In this document: positions 27,127 through 37,088 of the stretch, one piece after another
How the letters are laid out: each line of letters opens with the position of its first letter
How positions within the stretch are numbered: position 1 is the stretch's first letter
Source of the DNA: a virus
Reading direction: 5' to 3' (one strand)
Virus record (IMG/VR): IMGVR_UViG_3300043436_002761
Location: 1 to 60,283 of that record
DNA length: 60,283 bases
Notes under the pieces: generated by a model
What the model was told of the DNA's origin: nothing
Seen by the model: the letters and a program-made list of their open reading frames with translations, nothing else
Databases searched by the model: none
Made by a program: the position numbers and the translations under genes

Positions 27127-30100
27127 ATAGGTGTCCCAAGATATGTCATTTAATATTACAACAGAATCAAAACTGACACTAATTACGCTATTATCGTCTC
27201 CAACTCCAGAAGAAAGACCTGCATATGTGTTAAAAATTTCTTTTCCATCTAAAGACAAAACAGTAACTTCAAGAGATTCTTCATTTAATATCTGTTGCCA
27301 ATTGAAAGATGTAGACCCAGATCCAGACCAGTATTCCCAAGTTCTATTGTCAACAAGATCCCATTCGTCAAAAACAATTAAGTTTTGTTTAATAGGATTT
27401 AGTTCCATAAAGCTTGCAACATTGTCAACTTTAACTCCAGAATATATTTCAATCTGAGCAAGAATTCCATTTAAAGGTATAGAGTTTTCCTGCAAAGCTA
27501 TTGCTATATAGTTCCAGGTAAGTGGCTCAATTACTATATCATTTACAAGCTTTCCATTTAAAAATGATTTTGCATCTAAAAACTGATCTCCAGTAACAGA
27601 ATCAACTATTGAAAAGAATGCTCTTTTTCCATCTTCTTCAGGAATTAGAATTATGTCGTAAGAGTTGTTTGAGCTAAATATCTTTCCAATCTTTTTTCTT
27701 TCAGTAAAAGAGCTTGCCTCATCATACATTAAAAACATTTGAATTCCTACCATTTCTTGATTAACCTTTAAAGTTTGGTTAACTGGAATTGACAACCCTT
27801 TTATTAAATTTTCGTCAACTTCTGGCAATACCTGTATTCCAGAGTCTCCTGCTAGATACAAATATGGAGATGATTCTGTGTCAATCACTACTGGAACATT
27901 TCTTTTGTAAACATACTGATTTTCATTTTTAACTATTGGATAAAACTTACCTGCAGTAGGAGTATTTATTGAATAAAATTGTCCTTCATCAAACGATAGA
28001 CCTGCAATCCCCATATTTTTAACATTAACATTTTCTGTTTTTATACCTTTAGAGGAAATTTCAATATGAATTGTGACATAATAATTTGAAAATCCTGCAA
28101 TATTTTTTGGAACATACATAACTGTTTTATCATTAATTTTATACTTTGTGTTATTTGGAGAAGTAATTTTTCCTAAATCTAAAATTTTATCAATTCCAAT
28201 AATCTCTGTATTAGCAAACTGTGTATATGTGGTTTTTCCTATTTTAGAAACATCCTGCAAGGTTACAAAAACTTTTGTAGATAATGATTCTTGATACAAA
28301 GAAGACAGTTCACTATGTTTTGAAAATGTTGAAGATGGTGTATCTATATTAAACTGTAGCATATCTAAGTCATACTTTAAATCTCCATTATTTTGAGTTA
28401 TATATCTTCCAAAGTAGGAAAGGGGGATGGAATTTTCCCAGTAACCAGATACTCCTATGTCTAAAACCATTGAGGTATTGGTAGCTTTAGGAAGAAGTGT
28501 ATAGGATCCAATATAGTCATAAAATTTTGAATTAAAGTTTTTGATAGCAAAACCGTAAGAGTCAAACATTTCTGACCCATCTTTATCTGTAAAGAAGTCG
28601 CTATTTATTGTTAAAGAAAATATTTTTCCTAAAAACACATCTTCATCTTTTCCTGCAAAATTTAAAGACAAGGTATCTGGTCTTGAAAAGAATGATCCAA
28701 CTACAGAGTTATAAGCCTGTTCTATTTTATTAAAATCAATTCCCACTGCAAAAAAAGAATTTTGAGAAATTGTTTCTGATTTTAATACAGTTTCGTTATA
28801 AGAATATTGAACACTTGCAGAATCAATGAAAACTTCAAAAACATCTGAGCTAGTATTATTTGATATATATAATATAGACTGTCTACTTGTAACATCCTCT
28901 GATGTTTTTAAAACTGAATATAGCGATCTTGTTTGATAGTTTGTCTGATTTAGCTTTGAAAAATATACTGTTCCAAAAGATTCATTAAATAAGTATTCAT
29001 AGCTTGGAGCCATGCAGATAAAAGGATAATTTTCATCTTGAAGTTCATAATTATCTTCATAGAAATTTATACTAGCCAGTGACTTTTGATATTCTGAACC
29101 AATTCCAGTGTTAGTAAATAAAACCTGTGGAAGACTATATTCAGGCAAAGATATTCCTTTTGAATTTGCAACTATATTATTGTAAAATCCATCTTCCCAC
29201 TTTGTTCTATCAGGATACCTTATTGTAGAGCTGTAGCCAGAAAATGGGAAGTCTACATAAGAAAGATTTCCGTTTGATGATGAAACTATGTTATCTTGCT
29301 CTTGAACTCCTTGTCCAAAAACGTATCTCTTTTTTGCAACCTGCTCTGCAACAGCATATGGGAATATTGAAAAAGAGTCAATCTCGTATAAATATATTTC
29401 TGCGTCTGTGTAAAATCCTAAGAAGTCTTCATCTTTTATTGGGAATGTTTCAATATTTAAAGATTCTATTGGTATAGATATAACCTTTTCTCCATTTATC
29501 ATTAAAAATATTTCACTTGGACTTTGACAAAAATGCATAAGCATTGGTCTATACCATTTTCCAATAAAATAAGACTTTGTATAATTTCCTACAACGATAG
29601 AAATAAATTCTTTATCTATGTATATGCCATCACTGGATGTTAGTGGTCCAAATATTCTATTCTTTTTAGTTTTTTCTGGATTAATTCTTAACCAAAACTC
29701 TGTTGTCAAAGTTTTATTATTTCCTGATTGATTTAAAAATCCTTTTCCAGGAAATATAAGGGAAGGAAAGTTGTAATACTGATCTTCTGTTAAATACAAA
29801 AATTCATACGAAGCTCCTCCGTCTATAGAATACATATACTCTGTTGAAGAAGATCCTCCATCTATCAATATTTCTTCTAAAGAAGATCCGTCAAGAATTT
29901 CAGTTAGGACTATAGCATCTTTATTTATTCTTATATTTCCGCTTGACCCATAAACCATTGGAACTCCTGCAAGTTTTGCAAAGAGAGAATTGCTTATTGA
30001 TGTCACATATCCATTTTCTGACTCTGTACTAAGACCGTAGGGGTCTAAAACTGTACACTCTATAGATTCTGGAAAGTCTATAAGACTTCTAATATTTGAT

Positions 30101-30717
30101 GGAAGAGGTTGTGGAGATATTCCAGTGCTTACTGAATTATAAGGTTCTGACCATTGCCCAACAGATACTCCATTTATATATACAGATGATTCATCTTCTA
30201 AAGCATCTACACTTGGATAAAATCCAACTCTTATAAAGGGAGTAAAAGTATCTTCCGAAAACTTAACTGTATGAGAAATTTTTTCCCAGTTATTCACCTT
30301 TAATGACAAATATCTTTTATAAACATACTCTCCATCAACAATAAAACCAATATCTAAATAAAGAACATCGGTTTCTCCAGGAATGTAAATATAGGAAGAA
30401 ACGCAAACGCTTCCTTTTCCAAGATCTAATTCTGAATAAGAAATAGCAGAAGAAAGCGAAACTTCCATTTCTTTTGGAGAGTCTGTAGAAAGATAAATTT
30501 TATTAACATCTAAATCATCAAAAGGATACCCTGAAAGTGTGAACGTTGCAGATGCATTTATAGTAGCATTATCAAAGTCCCAGTTGGATTCCGTAACCTC
30601 TTTTTCTGCATCTGAAATTAAAGAAACAAAATAGTTTGGCTCATCCATTGACCACAAAGCTACAGGATGCTCAGCATATATTCTGGAAGCATAAAGATTT
30701 GAACGTGTGTAGGACAT
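27118..30717 (-). CDS. very large LamG-like virion protein
   Basis: 1199 residues. Two concanavalin/LamG-type jelly rolls are visible: residues about 322-430 (TTEFWLRINPEKTKKNRIFG, later MLMHFCQSPSEIFLMINGEK) and about 990-1075. The N-terminus begins with YAEHPVALWSMDEP, typical of such phage proteins. LamG folds bind sugars, so it may be a receptor-binding or head-decorating protein. It has its own extended -10 promoter and AGAGGT ribosome site. Placed between ribonucleotide reductase and portal, away from the fibre cluster, which makes a head-fibre role possible. Confidence 0.6.
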   Translation of the reverse strand: MSYTRSNLYASRIYAEHPVALWSMDEPNYFVSLISDAEKEVTESNWDFDNATINASATFTLSGYPFDDLDVNKIYLSTDSPKEMEVSLSSAISYSELDLGKGSVCVSSYIYIPGETDVLYLDIGFIVDGEYVYKRYLSLKVNNWEKISHTVKFSEDTFTPFIRVGFYPSVDALEDESSVYINGVSVGQWSEPYNSVSTGISPQPLPSNIRSLIDFPESIECTVLDPYGLSTESENGYVTSISNSLFAKLAGVPMVYGSSGNIRINKDAIVLTEILDGSSLEEILIDGGSSSTEYMYSIDGGASYEFLYLTEDQYYNFPSLIFPGKGFLNQSGNNKTLTTEFWLRINPEKTKKNRIFGPLTSSDGIYIDKEFISIVVGNYTKSYFIGKWYRPMLMHFCQSPSEIFLMINGEKVISIPIESLNIETFPIKDEDFLGFYTDAEIYLYEIDSFSIFPYAVAEQVAKKRYVFGQGVQEQDNIVSSSNGNLSYVDFPFSGYSSTIRYPDRTKWEDGFYNNIVANSKGISLPEYSLPQVLFTNTGIGSEYQKSLASINFYEDNYELQDENYPFICMAPSYEYLFNESFGTVYFSKLNQTNYQTRSLYSVLKTSEDVTSRQSILYISNNTSSDVFEVFIDSASVQYSYNETVLKSETISQNSFFAVGIDFNKIEQAYNSVVGSFFSRPDTLSLNFAGKDEDVFLGKIFSLTINSDFFTDKDGSEMFDSYGFAIKNFNSKFYDYIGSYTLLPKATNTSMVLDIGVSGYWENSIPLSYFGRYITQNNGDLKYDLDMLQFNIDTPSSTFSKHSELSSLYQESLSTKVFVTLQDVSKIGKTTYTQFANTEIIGIDKILDLGKITSPNNTKYKINDKTVMYVPKNIAGFSNYYVTIHIEISSKGIKTENVNVKNMGIAGLSFDEGQFYSINTPTAGKFYPIVKNENQYVYKRNVPVVIDTESSPYLYLAGDSGIQVLPEVDENLIKGLSIPVNQTLKVNQEMVGIQMFLMYDEASSFTERKKIGKIFSSNNSYDIILIPEEDGKRAFFSIVDSVTGDQFLDAKSFLNGKLVNDIVIEPLTWNYIAIALQENSIPLNGILAQIEIYSGVKVDNVASFMELNPIKQNLIVFDEWDLVDNRTWEYWSGSGSTSFNWQQILNEESLEVTVLSLDGKEIFNTYAGLSSGVGDDNSVISVSFDSVVILNDISWDTYLV

Positions 30718-30733
30718 AGATTACCTCTAGTCT

Positions 30734-30742
30734 ATTTTATCA
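30734..30742 (-). promoter_or_regulatory. extended -10 promoter before the LamG protein
   Basis: TGATAAAAT, TGn-extended -10, ending 16 bases before the ATG of the 1199-residue gene and containing no clear -35. It lies after the stop of the ribonucleotide reductase. Confidence 0.5.
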
Positions 30743-30748
30743 TAGAGA

Positions 30749-32689
30749 CTATCTTGTAATATCTACAATTTCACAAGCTCCAGCAACACAGGATAGTTCT
30801 TGGCTTCCAGTTGTTCCATCAGTTGTTTCATACAAAGAAAGCATGTCCCAGCGAATTGAGTCTGGCATCTTACTTAGCCAGGAATCGTACTCTTCTTTAG
30901 ATATTTCCTGATAAGGAGCTTGCTTGTAAGAGTGTTCAACTGATGGAAGAAATGAAACTCCGCCAATTGAGTCAAAGTTGTCAAATACCCAAGCACCAAC
31001 ACGCATCCACTCATCTTCTTCAACATTGATAGTTACACTTGGATTATGTTCTGTCCAGTGAGTTCTATATGTCTTCCACATTTCAAGATGATCAATTGCT
31101 GTTAAATCTTTTGTAAGTACTGCATTTTTTGGAGCCTTAATTGGGAAGTAGAATACAGTTGTAACTTCTGGCTTCATAACATCTGGCTCAAAAGGAATTC
31201 CAGAATCTTTTAAAAACTGAGTTAAAGGATCTTTGTTATCTGCTCTAACACTTCTTACATAGTATTCTGAATACCATGGGTGAATACCAGAAGACACTCC
31301 TGTAAGCTGTGAAACAGTTCCTGAAGGCTTTACACAGGTAATTGATACTGAAGGATTAATGTTTAAAGACTTAGCCTCTTTTTCATTTACTGAAACAGAT
31401 AGATCTCTCATTTCATCAAGAAGTGACTCAAGAGCTTTTCCATTTGTAGCAGTAATTTTATTTCCATAGATACCAGTTAAGGATACTCCAAGAAGTCTTT
31501 CTTCTTCACAGTTATCTCTCCAAGTTTTTCTAATATACTTAAAATTAGTCAAAGTTGATTGCCATGTTCCAAGAATTGTTGCAAGTCTAACCTTTTCAAG
31601 CAAGGTTTCTTTTGTATCAGTTGCATCAATTACAACTTCTGTTAAATTGCAAAATTCATTTGGACGAAGAAGAATTTCTCCACAGGGATTTGTTCCACCA
31701 ACTAGGCTTGAATCTCTACGACCAAACTTATCAATATGTTTACGAACAGAATCAATGTTGTAAATTCCACGCTCACCAGACTTTGACTCGTATAGGTTTC
31801 TCCATTCACGAAGGAACTGTGCAGTGTTTGGCTTAGAATTATAAACAGCAGAGTTATTTGCTAACGCTCTCTGACCATTACCTTCCCACCATTGACCACT
31901 CTTAGCTTTTGCCATTTCAAAATCATCTAGGTTAGATAATGAAATTAAAGCACTTCTGCGAACTCCACCAACTACAACAACTTCTCCAATCTTACACATT
32001 AAATCATGTGCCTCAATTGACTTCATTCTTCTTCCTGAAGCAACCTTAAATGTTTCAATTGTAAAATTAAAAAGATCTACAAGTGGATCTGGACCAGATG
32101 CTCTTCCACCAAATACCTTTAGTCTTGCCCCAGCAGGACGAACCTTTGAAACATCCCAGTTTGGAATTTGACCCTGATAGAGAAGTGCAATCAATTCCTT
32201 GTAAGCCTTTGCCCATCCTAGTTTTGAGTCGTCAACAACAATTGTAGTATCTGTTTGAAAAAATGATTCTGAAATAACTGGGAGTTGATTAATATATTTT
32301 TGCTCAACACTAAATCCAACACCAGTTCCATTCATTAAAATATACATAGCCTCATCAAAGGCTCTAGGGCTGTCTACGGCAATAAAAGAGCAATTGTATG
32401 CTGCGATATGGTCTCTTTCTAAAGCAGGTCCAGCGGTCATCAGTGCCCTCATAGATGGCATTATGTGGTGGTTCAGGATTGCTTCTCTAACTTCAGTAAA
32501 CACTTTTGCATTTGGACTGTATCCATGATTAAGTACGAGATGATCTCTCATGAAGTTACAATATCTGTCAACGGTTTCCTCCCAAGTTTCTCTACGATTT
32601 TCGTTTTCAATCCAGCGAGCATACCTTGAGATATGAATAAAATTGCGGTATGGATCTGTTATAGATCCGTTGGAGTCAATAAATGACAT
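30749..32689 (-). CDS. nrdJ: B12-dependent (class II) ribonucleotide reductase
   Basis: 646 residues from ATG 32689 (AAGGA lies upstream). Converts ribonucleotides to deoxyribonucleotides using adenosylcobalamin; monomeric triphosphate reductases of the Lactobacillus leichmannii type are about 739 residues. Matching residues: C100 (AAYNC) and C347 as the disulfide pair, C336 and E338 in NPCGE for the active thiyl radical, spaced exactly as in that enzyme, and C634/C639 in SCVAGAC as the C-terminal shuttle. The enzyme supplies dNTPs without oxygen or metal cofactor. It lies in the late region between tail and head genes, an unusual place for a nucleotide gene. No intein or intron is seen. Confidence 0.92.
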   Translation of the reverse strand: MSFIDSNGSITDPYRNFIHISRYARWIENENRRETWEETVDRYCNFMRDHLVLNHGYSPNAKVFTEVREAILNHHIMPSMRALMTAGPALERDHIAAYNCSFIAVDSPRAFDEAMYILMNGTGVGFSVEQKYINQLPVISESFFQTDTTIVVDDSKLGWAKAYKELIALLYQGQIPNWDVSKVRPAGARLKVFGGRASGPDPLVDLFNFTIETFKVASGRRMKSIEAHDLMCKIGEVVVVGGVRRSALISLSNLDDFEMAKAKSGQWWEGNGQRALANNSAVYNSKPNTAQFLREWRNLYESKSGERGIYNIDSVRKHIDKFGRRDSSLVGGTNPCGEILLRPNEFCNLTEVVIDATDTKETLLEKVRLATILGTWQSTLTNFKYIRKTWRDNCEEERLLGVSLTGIYGNKITATNGKALESLLDEMRDLSVSVNEKEAKSLNINPSVSITCVKPSGTVSQLTGVSSGIHPWYSEYYVRSVRADNKDPLTQFLKDSGIPFEPDVMKPEVTTVFYFPIKAPKNAVLTKDLTAIDHLEMWKTYRTHWTEHNPSVTINVEEDEWMRVGAWVFDNFDSIGGVSFLPSVEHSYKQAPYQEISKEEYDSWLSKMPDSIRWDMLSLYETTDGTTGSQELSCVAGACEIVDITR

Positions 32690-32756
32690 TGTGTAACACG
32701 TCCTTCTGATAAAATGGGAATAGTTATATTCTACACTAATATTCAAGGAGAATCAA

Positions 32757-32990
32757 ATGAACGTTACCATACAAGAGGTAAACCTATATAACGAACTAGT
32801 TAAAGTTAACAAAGCAGTAGAAATTATTTGTCCATTTAATGAAAACGAAGAATTTCCAGATCTTGTTATCTCACAAGTTGATAGTAGTGACAAGGTATAT
32901 TTTTATTGTTTATCTTGCCAAACTTCTTTTTACCCAGGAATTGACATGATTGAAAAAATTAAAGGATATATATCTTTAGCTACTTCTTAA
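32757..32990 (+). CDS. small zinc-ribbon-like protein (opposite strand)
   Basis: 77 residues, one of only two plus-strand genes in the late region. AAGGAG lies six bases before the ATG. A Cys in IICPF and a CLSC pair at about residues 50-53 could hold a zinc ion. It is divergent from the reductase across a 67-base gap and converges with the next gene, overlapping its end by 11 bases. Looks like a moron with its own promoter. No family is recognised. Confidence 0.6.
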   Translation: MNVTIQEVNLYNELVKVNKAVEIICPFNENEEFPDLVISQVDSSDKVYFYCLSCQTSFYPGIDMIEKIKGYISLATS

Positions 32991-33510
32991 AAAGAAGCTT
33001 TGTGTTGTTGGTAGGCTGTTGAATAAATTGTCTATTAACAAAACTTTTATCCCCTGGCTTTTTAATTTTATCTTTTACTGAAAATGTATCAAACACAGTT
33101 CCAGGATTTAAATAAGAAACTATTCCTTGACCAACTACAAGTGCATAAACCTCTTCATCAATTTCTATTGAATCATTTGTTAAATTTATTGTTAGTGTAG
33201 GACATTTAAAATCTATGTCATATTGATCTTTTGGCATAGACTTTTTCTTTAATTCTCTAACCTTGATGTCTGCTTTTGAACATTGATAATATATTTTAGA
33301 AGCAAGCTCTTCCATATTCTCAACATTGTTATAGATATAAGCATTTAGTTTTGAATCCGATGGAAATTCTGGTATCTTTAAACTAATGCAAAAGTCAGCA
33401 TTAGACTCATGAACAGATAGATTATGAACAGTTTCTTGTCTAATATATTTTTTTAATAGATCTGCAACTAATTCAGAATTACTGTCATTTTTTATATATA
33501 TTTTAGCCAT
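32980..33510 (-). CDS. hypothetical protein
   Basis: 176 residues from ATG 33510, chosen because a TATAAT lies six bases before it and the longer reading starts within the preceding glycosyltransferase. Begins AKIYIKND, then a mixed alpha/beta sequence and a C-terminal EEVYALVVGQGIVSYLNPG-type beta stretch. No motif is recognised. It sits directly after the GT4 enzyme, so a link to glycan modification is possible but unproven. Confidence 0.5.
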   Translation of the reverse strand: MAKIYIKNDSNSELVADLLKKYIRQETVHNLSVHESNADFCISLKIPEFPSDSKLNAYIYNNVENMEELASKIYYQCSKADIKVRELKKKSMPKDQYDIDFKCPTLTINLTNDSIEIDEEVYALVVGQGIVSYLNPGTVFDTFSVKDKIKKPGDKSFVNRQFIQQPTNNTKLLFKK

Positions 33511-33516
33511 ACATAT

Positions 33517-33522
33517 ATTATA
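33517..33522 (-). promoter_or_regulatory. -10 element with leaderless start
   Basis: TATAAT followed by six bases (ATATGT) and the ATG of the 176-residue gene. No ribosome site is present, which is the expected layout of a leaderless transcript. The -35 is poor. Confidence 0.5.
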
Positions 33523-34612
33523 ACGCAAGAATTTCTTTGCAAACTCTATCCCAGTCATACCCTGTTTGTTTCATTGAAAACTTTTCAGATATAATTTGAA
33601 AATTCTTATCTCTTTCTTCAAGCCTTACTTTTGGATCTAACAACTCTTCCATATGACTAGTCCATTCATCTGGAGTATTTGCAATTCTTCCAACACCAGC
33701 ATCTGAGAATAATTGATACTCTGGAAGTCCTCCAGAAGCAATGAATGGAACTCCTGCTGCTGCATTCTCAAGACCTTTTAAATAAGACTTTGCGTGATTA
33801 AATGGAACGTTTCTTAACGGGACAATGCCAACATCCATTTTTCTAAATAGTTCTGGAACATGAAGCATTGTTTTCATTGGTTCAACTGAGCAATATTTTT
33901 TATCAATACCAATTTGCTGAGCTGCTGTTGGGGCATTAATAATGTTTCCTGCATGATGAAACTTCAGATGTTTCTTTTTTAAGAACTCTCCAAAGAAAGG
34001 CTTTAAAGTTTCAAGGTCTCCAGATCTCCAAGGAGTTGCACCAACCCATCCAAACGTTGGAAGACGACCAGAAAAATCTTTTCTTTTTATACCCCAGCGT
34101 TCAATGTCTATTCCATTTCTAACTAAATATACTGGCTTTTCTGGATACTTGTTTTGGTAGAAGTCTTTTAAAAATGGAGTAGAAGTTATTAATGCATCTG
34201 CTTGATTAATAATTGCAATGTAGTGATCCCTATTGTTATTTGGATTTGAATCTGGATGAGTAGTTTTGTATGCAAGATTTGTTTCTTCAAGACCTTCCAT
34301 ATGGTCATCAATATCAACTACAATTTTTTGACCAAGCTCTTTAGCCTGTCTTACTTGATCAACAACTCTTTCAAGCATAATAAGTTTTAAAACAATAATG
34401 TCCCAGCCATGTATTGCTTTTTCATCTGGAATTAAAATACCAAATCCATGATCTGGATTAAAACCTGGAAGACCTATTCCAGTTTCCCAGCCATGCTCCT
34501 TCAATTGCTTCATTGGAAGATATGCTCTATACCAACCACACCCATTTGGCTGTAATGGTTTTATACCAAAAGTCCAGTCATAAGTTAAAAAAGCAATTGT
34601 TGGAGATGGCAT
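33518..34612 (-). CDS. glycosyltransferase, GT4 family
   Basis: 364 residues with the two-Rossmann layout of GT-B enzymes. N-terminal half: CGWYRAYLPMKQLKEHGWE and VDIDDHMEG. C-terminal half: GWVGATPWRSGD (phosphate-loop-like), then HAKSYLKGLENAAAGVPFIA, where the E-x7-like acidic pattern and Gly-Val-Pro bind the sugar nucleotide. It transfers a sugar from an activated donor to an unknown acceptor, probably virion protein or cell-surface glycan. It follows the holin-like gene in the same operon. Confidence 0.8.
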   Translation of the reverse strand: MPSPTIAFLTYDWTFGIKPLQPNGCGWYRAYLPMKQLKEHGWETGIGLPGFNPDHGFGILIPDEKAIHGWDIIVLKLIMLERVVDQVRQAKELGQKIVVDIDDHMEGLEETNLAYKTTHPDSNPNNNRDHYIAIINQADALITSTPFLKDFYQNKYPEKPVYLVRNGIDIERWGIKRKDFSGRLPTFGWVGATPWRSGDLETLKPFFGEFLKKKHLKFHHAGNIINAPTAAQQIGIDKKYCSVEPMKTMLHVPELFRKMDVGIVPLRNVPFNHAKSYLKGLENAAAGVPFIASGGLPEYQLFSDAGVGRIANTPDEWTSHMEELLDPKVRLEERDKNFQIISEKFSMKQTGYDWDRVCKEILAL

Positions 34613-34618
34613 TGGGTC

Positions 34619-34897
34619 TTACTTCTTTGTTGTCTTCTTTGCAGCAACCTTTTTTGCTGCCTTAACTACTTCTGTAGCGACTTCTTCAGAAGTTGAACTT
34701 CCAGAAATTTTTCCAAATGCAATGTCATTCTTATTAAAGTAACGAATTGCAACTGGTGCAAATGCAGCTACAAAAGCATATAGATATGTATAAGCATCAG
34801 TATTACCTGCCATATATAGTGCGAGTGCTGCACCTAGAAATGAGCGACCATAAGATTGCAAAATTTCTGTTTGTGATTTTGTTAACTTGAGTACCAT
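34619..34897 (-). CDS. holin-like membrane protein
   Basis: 92 residues with two hydrophobic helices (about residues 18-32 and 36-52), a short turn between them, and a Lys/Ala-rich C-terminal tail (VVKAAKKVAAKKTTKK). This is the class II holin shape, and holins open the membrane for lysis. The gene has the strongest promoter of the late region (TTGACA-N17-TATACT) and an AGGAG site seven bases before its ATG, fitting precise timing. No endolysin lies next to it, which weakens the case. It could also be a small membrane-anchored virion or superinfection protein. Confidence 0.55.
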   Translation of the reverse strand: MVLKLTKSQTEILQSYGRSFLGAALALYMAGNTDAYTYLYAFVAAFAPVAIRYFNKNDIAFGKISGSSTSEEVATEVVKAAKKVAAKKTTKK

Positions 34898-34928
34898 GTT
34901 AATTCTCCTGTCTATAGTACTTGGTAAA

Positions 34929-34957
34929 AGTATATACTAAAAATGGAATAATGTCAA
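34929..34957 (-). promoter_or_regulatory. sigma70-type promoter for holin-like gene
   Basis: TTGACA (34952-34957), exactly 17 bases, TATACT (34929-34934), 31 bases before the ATG. The same TTGACA-N17-TATACT combination heads the late region at 57979-58007. Confidence 0.8.
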
Positions 34958-34961
34958 TGCT

Positions 34962-36335
34962 TTATATTCCATACTTCCATTCTGTGCCATTCCAAACTCT
35001 TGCCTGAGCATTTACCCAAGATGTTCCATTCCAAACTTTAGGAAGTGCTGTCACATAAGAAGTTCCATTCCAAACTTTAAATATTCCTCCAAGACTTCTT
35101 ATATTACTACTAAATGAGGTTCCTTGACCATTAATATTATTAGCTGTTATTGAATATGTATAAAGAGTGTATGGAGAAAGACCAGTATCTACAAATGAAA
35201 GCTGATTTATATTATTTAAAATAGTTACGCCATCTCTTTTTAAAGTGTATCCAGTAATACTGGAGCCTCCAGTATTTGTTGGTGCACCCCAAGATACAGT
35301 TATTTGTCCAAAAGTTGAATTATCAAATACTATTGAAGAAACTTGACCTGGAGTAGTACTTGGGGTCTTAGTAGTATTAGATGAAGCTCCTCCACCAACA
35401 GCATTAACAGCACGAACATACACTGTTATAGGGGTTCCATTAGTGCCATTAATATTAAATGGATTAGAAGGAGTTGTTACCCAAGTGCTATTATCTAAAG
35501 AGTACTGGTAAGAAGTTATAGTGCTTCCTCCATTACTTGATGGAGTTGAATAACTTACAGTTATAAATCCATTCCCATAAGTTGAAGAAATTCCTGGGGC
35601 TGATGGAAAATTTGGTGTAGTAGCACTAGCAGTATTAGATACAGCAGACCATCCAGCAGAGTTATTTGCATATACTGCATATGAAGCAGTTACTCCATTT
35701 CCAACATTATCTCGTAAAGAAAATACATTTGAAGCATATTGATTAAAGTATGCACCATTTTTATAAACATGGAAATAATTAATTCCAGCTCCACCGTTAT
35801 TTGAAACTGACCATCCAACATCAATAAATCCAACACCAGCTGCGGCAGTTGTAGTTCCCATAGTAGGAACAAATATTGGTGGCGGAGGTGGTGGTGGTGG
35901 TGGCGGAGGAGGAGGTGGTGGAGGAGGAGCTGGTCGTGCTGGAATAGCAGCACTTATAGATACAGTAGGATTGGTTCCATCATCCCAATAATGAAGAGTT
36001 AATTCTGCTGTAAATGTTAGGCTTCCAGGACTAGTACCATAAGAACCAGCTGGATATGTGTATGTAGCAGTTTTAGTAGCACGTTTTGTTGTGGTTCTAG
36101 TACCTTGATTATTTGTATAGTCTGTAGTTCCAGAAAAGGAACCTCCATAAGTTAGTCTTTGAGTATCTCCACTATGAGCAAATTCATTTTCAGTCCAAAC
36201 ATCAACTGTAGCAGTTACAGTTGTTGAGCCAGTAGTAACGGCAGACCAAGAAATAAAGTCCATGCCAACACGCATTCCGTTTTTGCTGGATTGACCAATA
36301 TTACCATATCTCCAAGTACCCCAAGTAATAGCCAT
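34962..36335 (-). CDS. Fn3-domain tail protein with poly-proline linker
   Basis: 457 residues: an N-terminal beta domain (residues 1-130), a run of about 17 prolines near residue 140, two or three Fn3 domains (residues 150-415, with GFIDVGWSVSNNGGAGINYF and SITGYTLKRDGVTI), and three C-terminal repeats of VWNGTSYV/VWNGTSWV/VWNGTEWK. Fn3 domains and such Trp-Asn-Gly tails are frequent on siphophage tails and are thought to bind surface polysaccharide. Last gene of the second fibre cassette. Structural role is well supported; receptor binding is inference. Confidence 0.7.
   Translation of the reverse strand: MAITWGTWRYGNIGQSSKNGMRVGMDFISWSAVTTGSTTVTATVDVWTENEFAHSGDTQRLTYGGSFSGTTDYTNNQGTRTTTKRATKTATYTYPAGSYGTSPGSLTFTAELTLHYWDDGTNPTVSISAAIPARPAPPPPPPPPPPPPPPPPPIFVPTMGTTTAAAGVGFIDVGWSVSNNGGAGINYFHVYKNGAYFNQYASNVFSLRDNVGNGVTASYAVYANNSAGWSAVSNTASATTPNFPSAPGISSTYGNGFITVSYSTPSSNGGSTITSYQYSLDNSTWVTTPSNPFNINGTNGTPITVYVRAVNAVGGGASSNTTKTPSTTPGQVSSIVFDNSTFGQITVSWGAPTNTGGSSITGYTLKRDGVTILNNINQLSFVDTGLSPYTLYTYSITANNINGQGTSFSSNIRSLGGIFKVWNGTSYVTALPKVWNGTSWVNAQARVWNGTEWKYGI
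35879..35935. repeat. GGN-rich tract encoding poly-proline (second copy)
   Basis: About 17 proline codons in the Fn3 protein made from near-identical GGT/GGA/GGC triplets, matching the tape-measure tract at 9476-9562. Confidence 0.8.
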
Positions 36336-36343
36336 TTTATGTC

Positions 36344-37087
36344 CTAAAAGTCAAGCCAAATATCACCAATGTTAGCAGCTGTAGGCTGTGCTGCTTGAAC
36401 AAAAATATTTCTTCCCACAGCAACTCCTTCATAGGTTAATGTTGGCTTTAGGTTAATTTGTGTTTGAATAGAAGATGTAACTCCATCAACGTATCCAATC
36501 TCAGTAGCAGACACTGTGCCAATAGAGGTATTAGATGGAAGAACTACTGTTCCAGTAAAGGTAGGACTAGCACTAGGAGACTTAGAATCTAGCTGTGTCT
36601 GAATTGCAGAAGTAACACCATCAACATAGTTAAGCTCAGTTGCAGTGGCAGTTAAAGCCACATTTTCATTTATCTTTGGAGAAGTCAAAGTTTTATTTGT
36701 TAAGGTTTCAGTTCCAGCTATTGTAGAAAAATCAGCGTCTGACAAAGCTATATTAAATTGAGCAACTGTTCCAGAAAGAGTGTTGTTTAAAAGATTTATA
36801 GTTTTATTAGTCAGTGTTTGAGATGTTCCAGTTCCAACAACTGAGTTTCCTGTACCAATAGTTGACAGCAGTCCATTAATTGTAGAATCACTTGCATCAA
36901 TTCTTGAATCAAAATTCAACAAGTGTGCATAAATACTATCTACTTCATCGTAGGAACTTCCAGCTGAAGAATCTCCAAAATAAAAAATTTCAAAAGCATT
37001 TTGAATATTAGCATCATCTTCTAGCTCTGGAACGTGTGTATTAAACTGTGGTACAAATCCTTTAGTTATACTAATTAAGTCTGACAT
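36344..37087 (-). CDS. tail fibre protein
   Basis: 247 residues from ATG 37087, chosen because GGAGGGG lies ten bases upstream; the longer reading starts inside the previous gene. Contains two copies of a fibre motif with LTNKT and ATELNYVDGVTSAIQTQLD (residues about 105-160), a triple-stranded fibre repeat known from many tail fibres, and ends with AANIGDIWLDF. It is the third gene of a fibre cassette that mirrors 49388-51624. Function is attachment; ligand unknown. Confidence 0.7.
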   Translation of the reverse strand: MSDLISITKGFVPQFNTHVPELEDDANIQNAFEIFYFGDSSAGSSYDEVDSIYAHLLNFDSRIDASDSTINGLLSTIGTGNSVVGTGTSQTLTNKTINLLNNTLSGTVAQFNIALSDADFSTIAGTETLTNKTLTSPKINENVALTATATELNYVDGVTSAIQTQLDSKSPSASPTFTGTVVLPSNTSIGTVSATEIGYVDGVTSSIQTQINLKPTLTYEGVAVGRNIFVQAAQPTAANIGDIWLDF

Positions 37088-37088
37088 T

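Noticed and set aside
30749-32689. Intein or intron in the reductase
   Set aside because: The catalytic residues run continuously with normal spacing; no insert.
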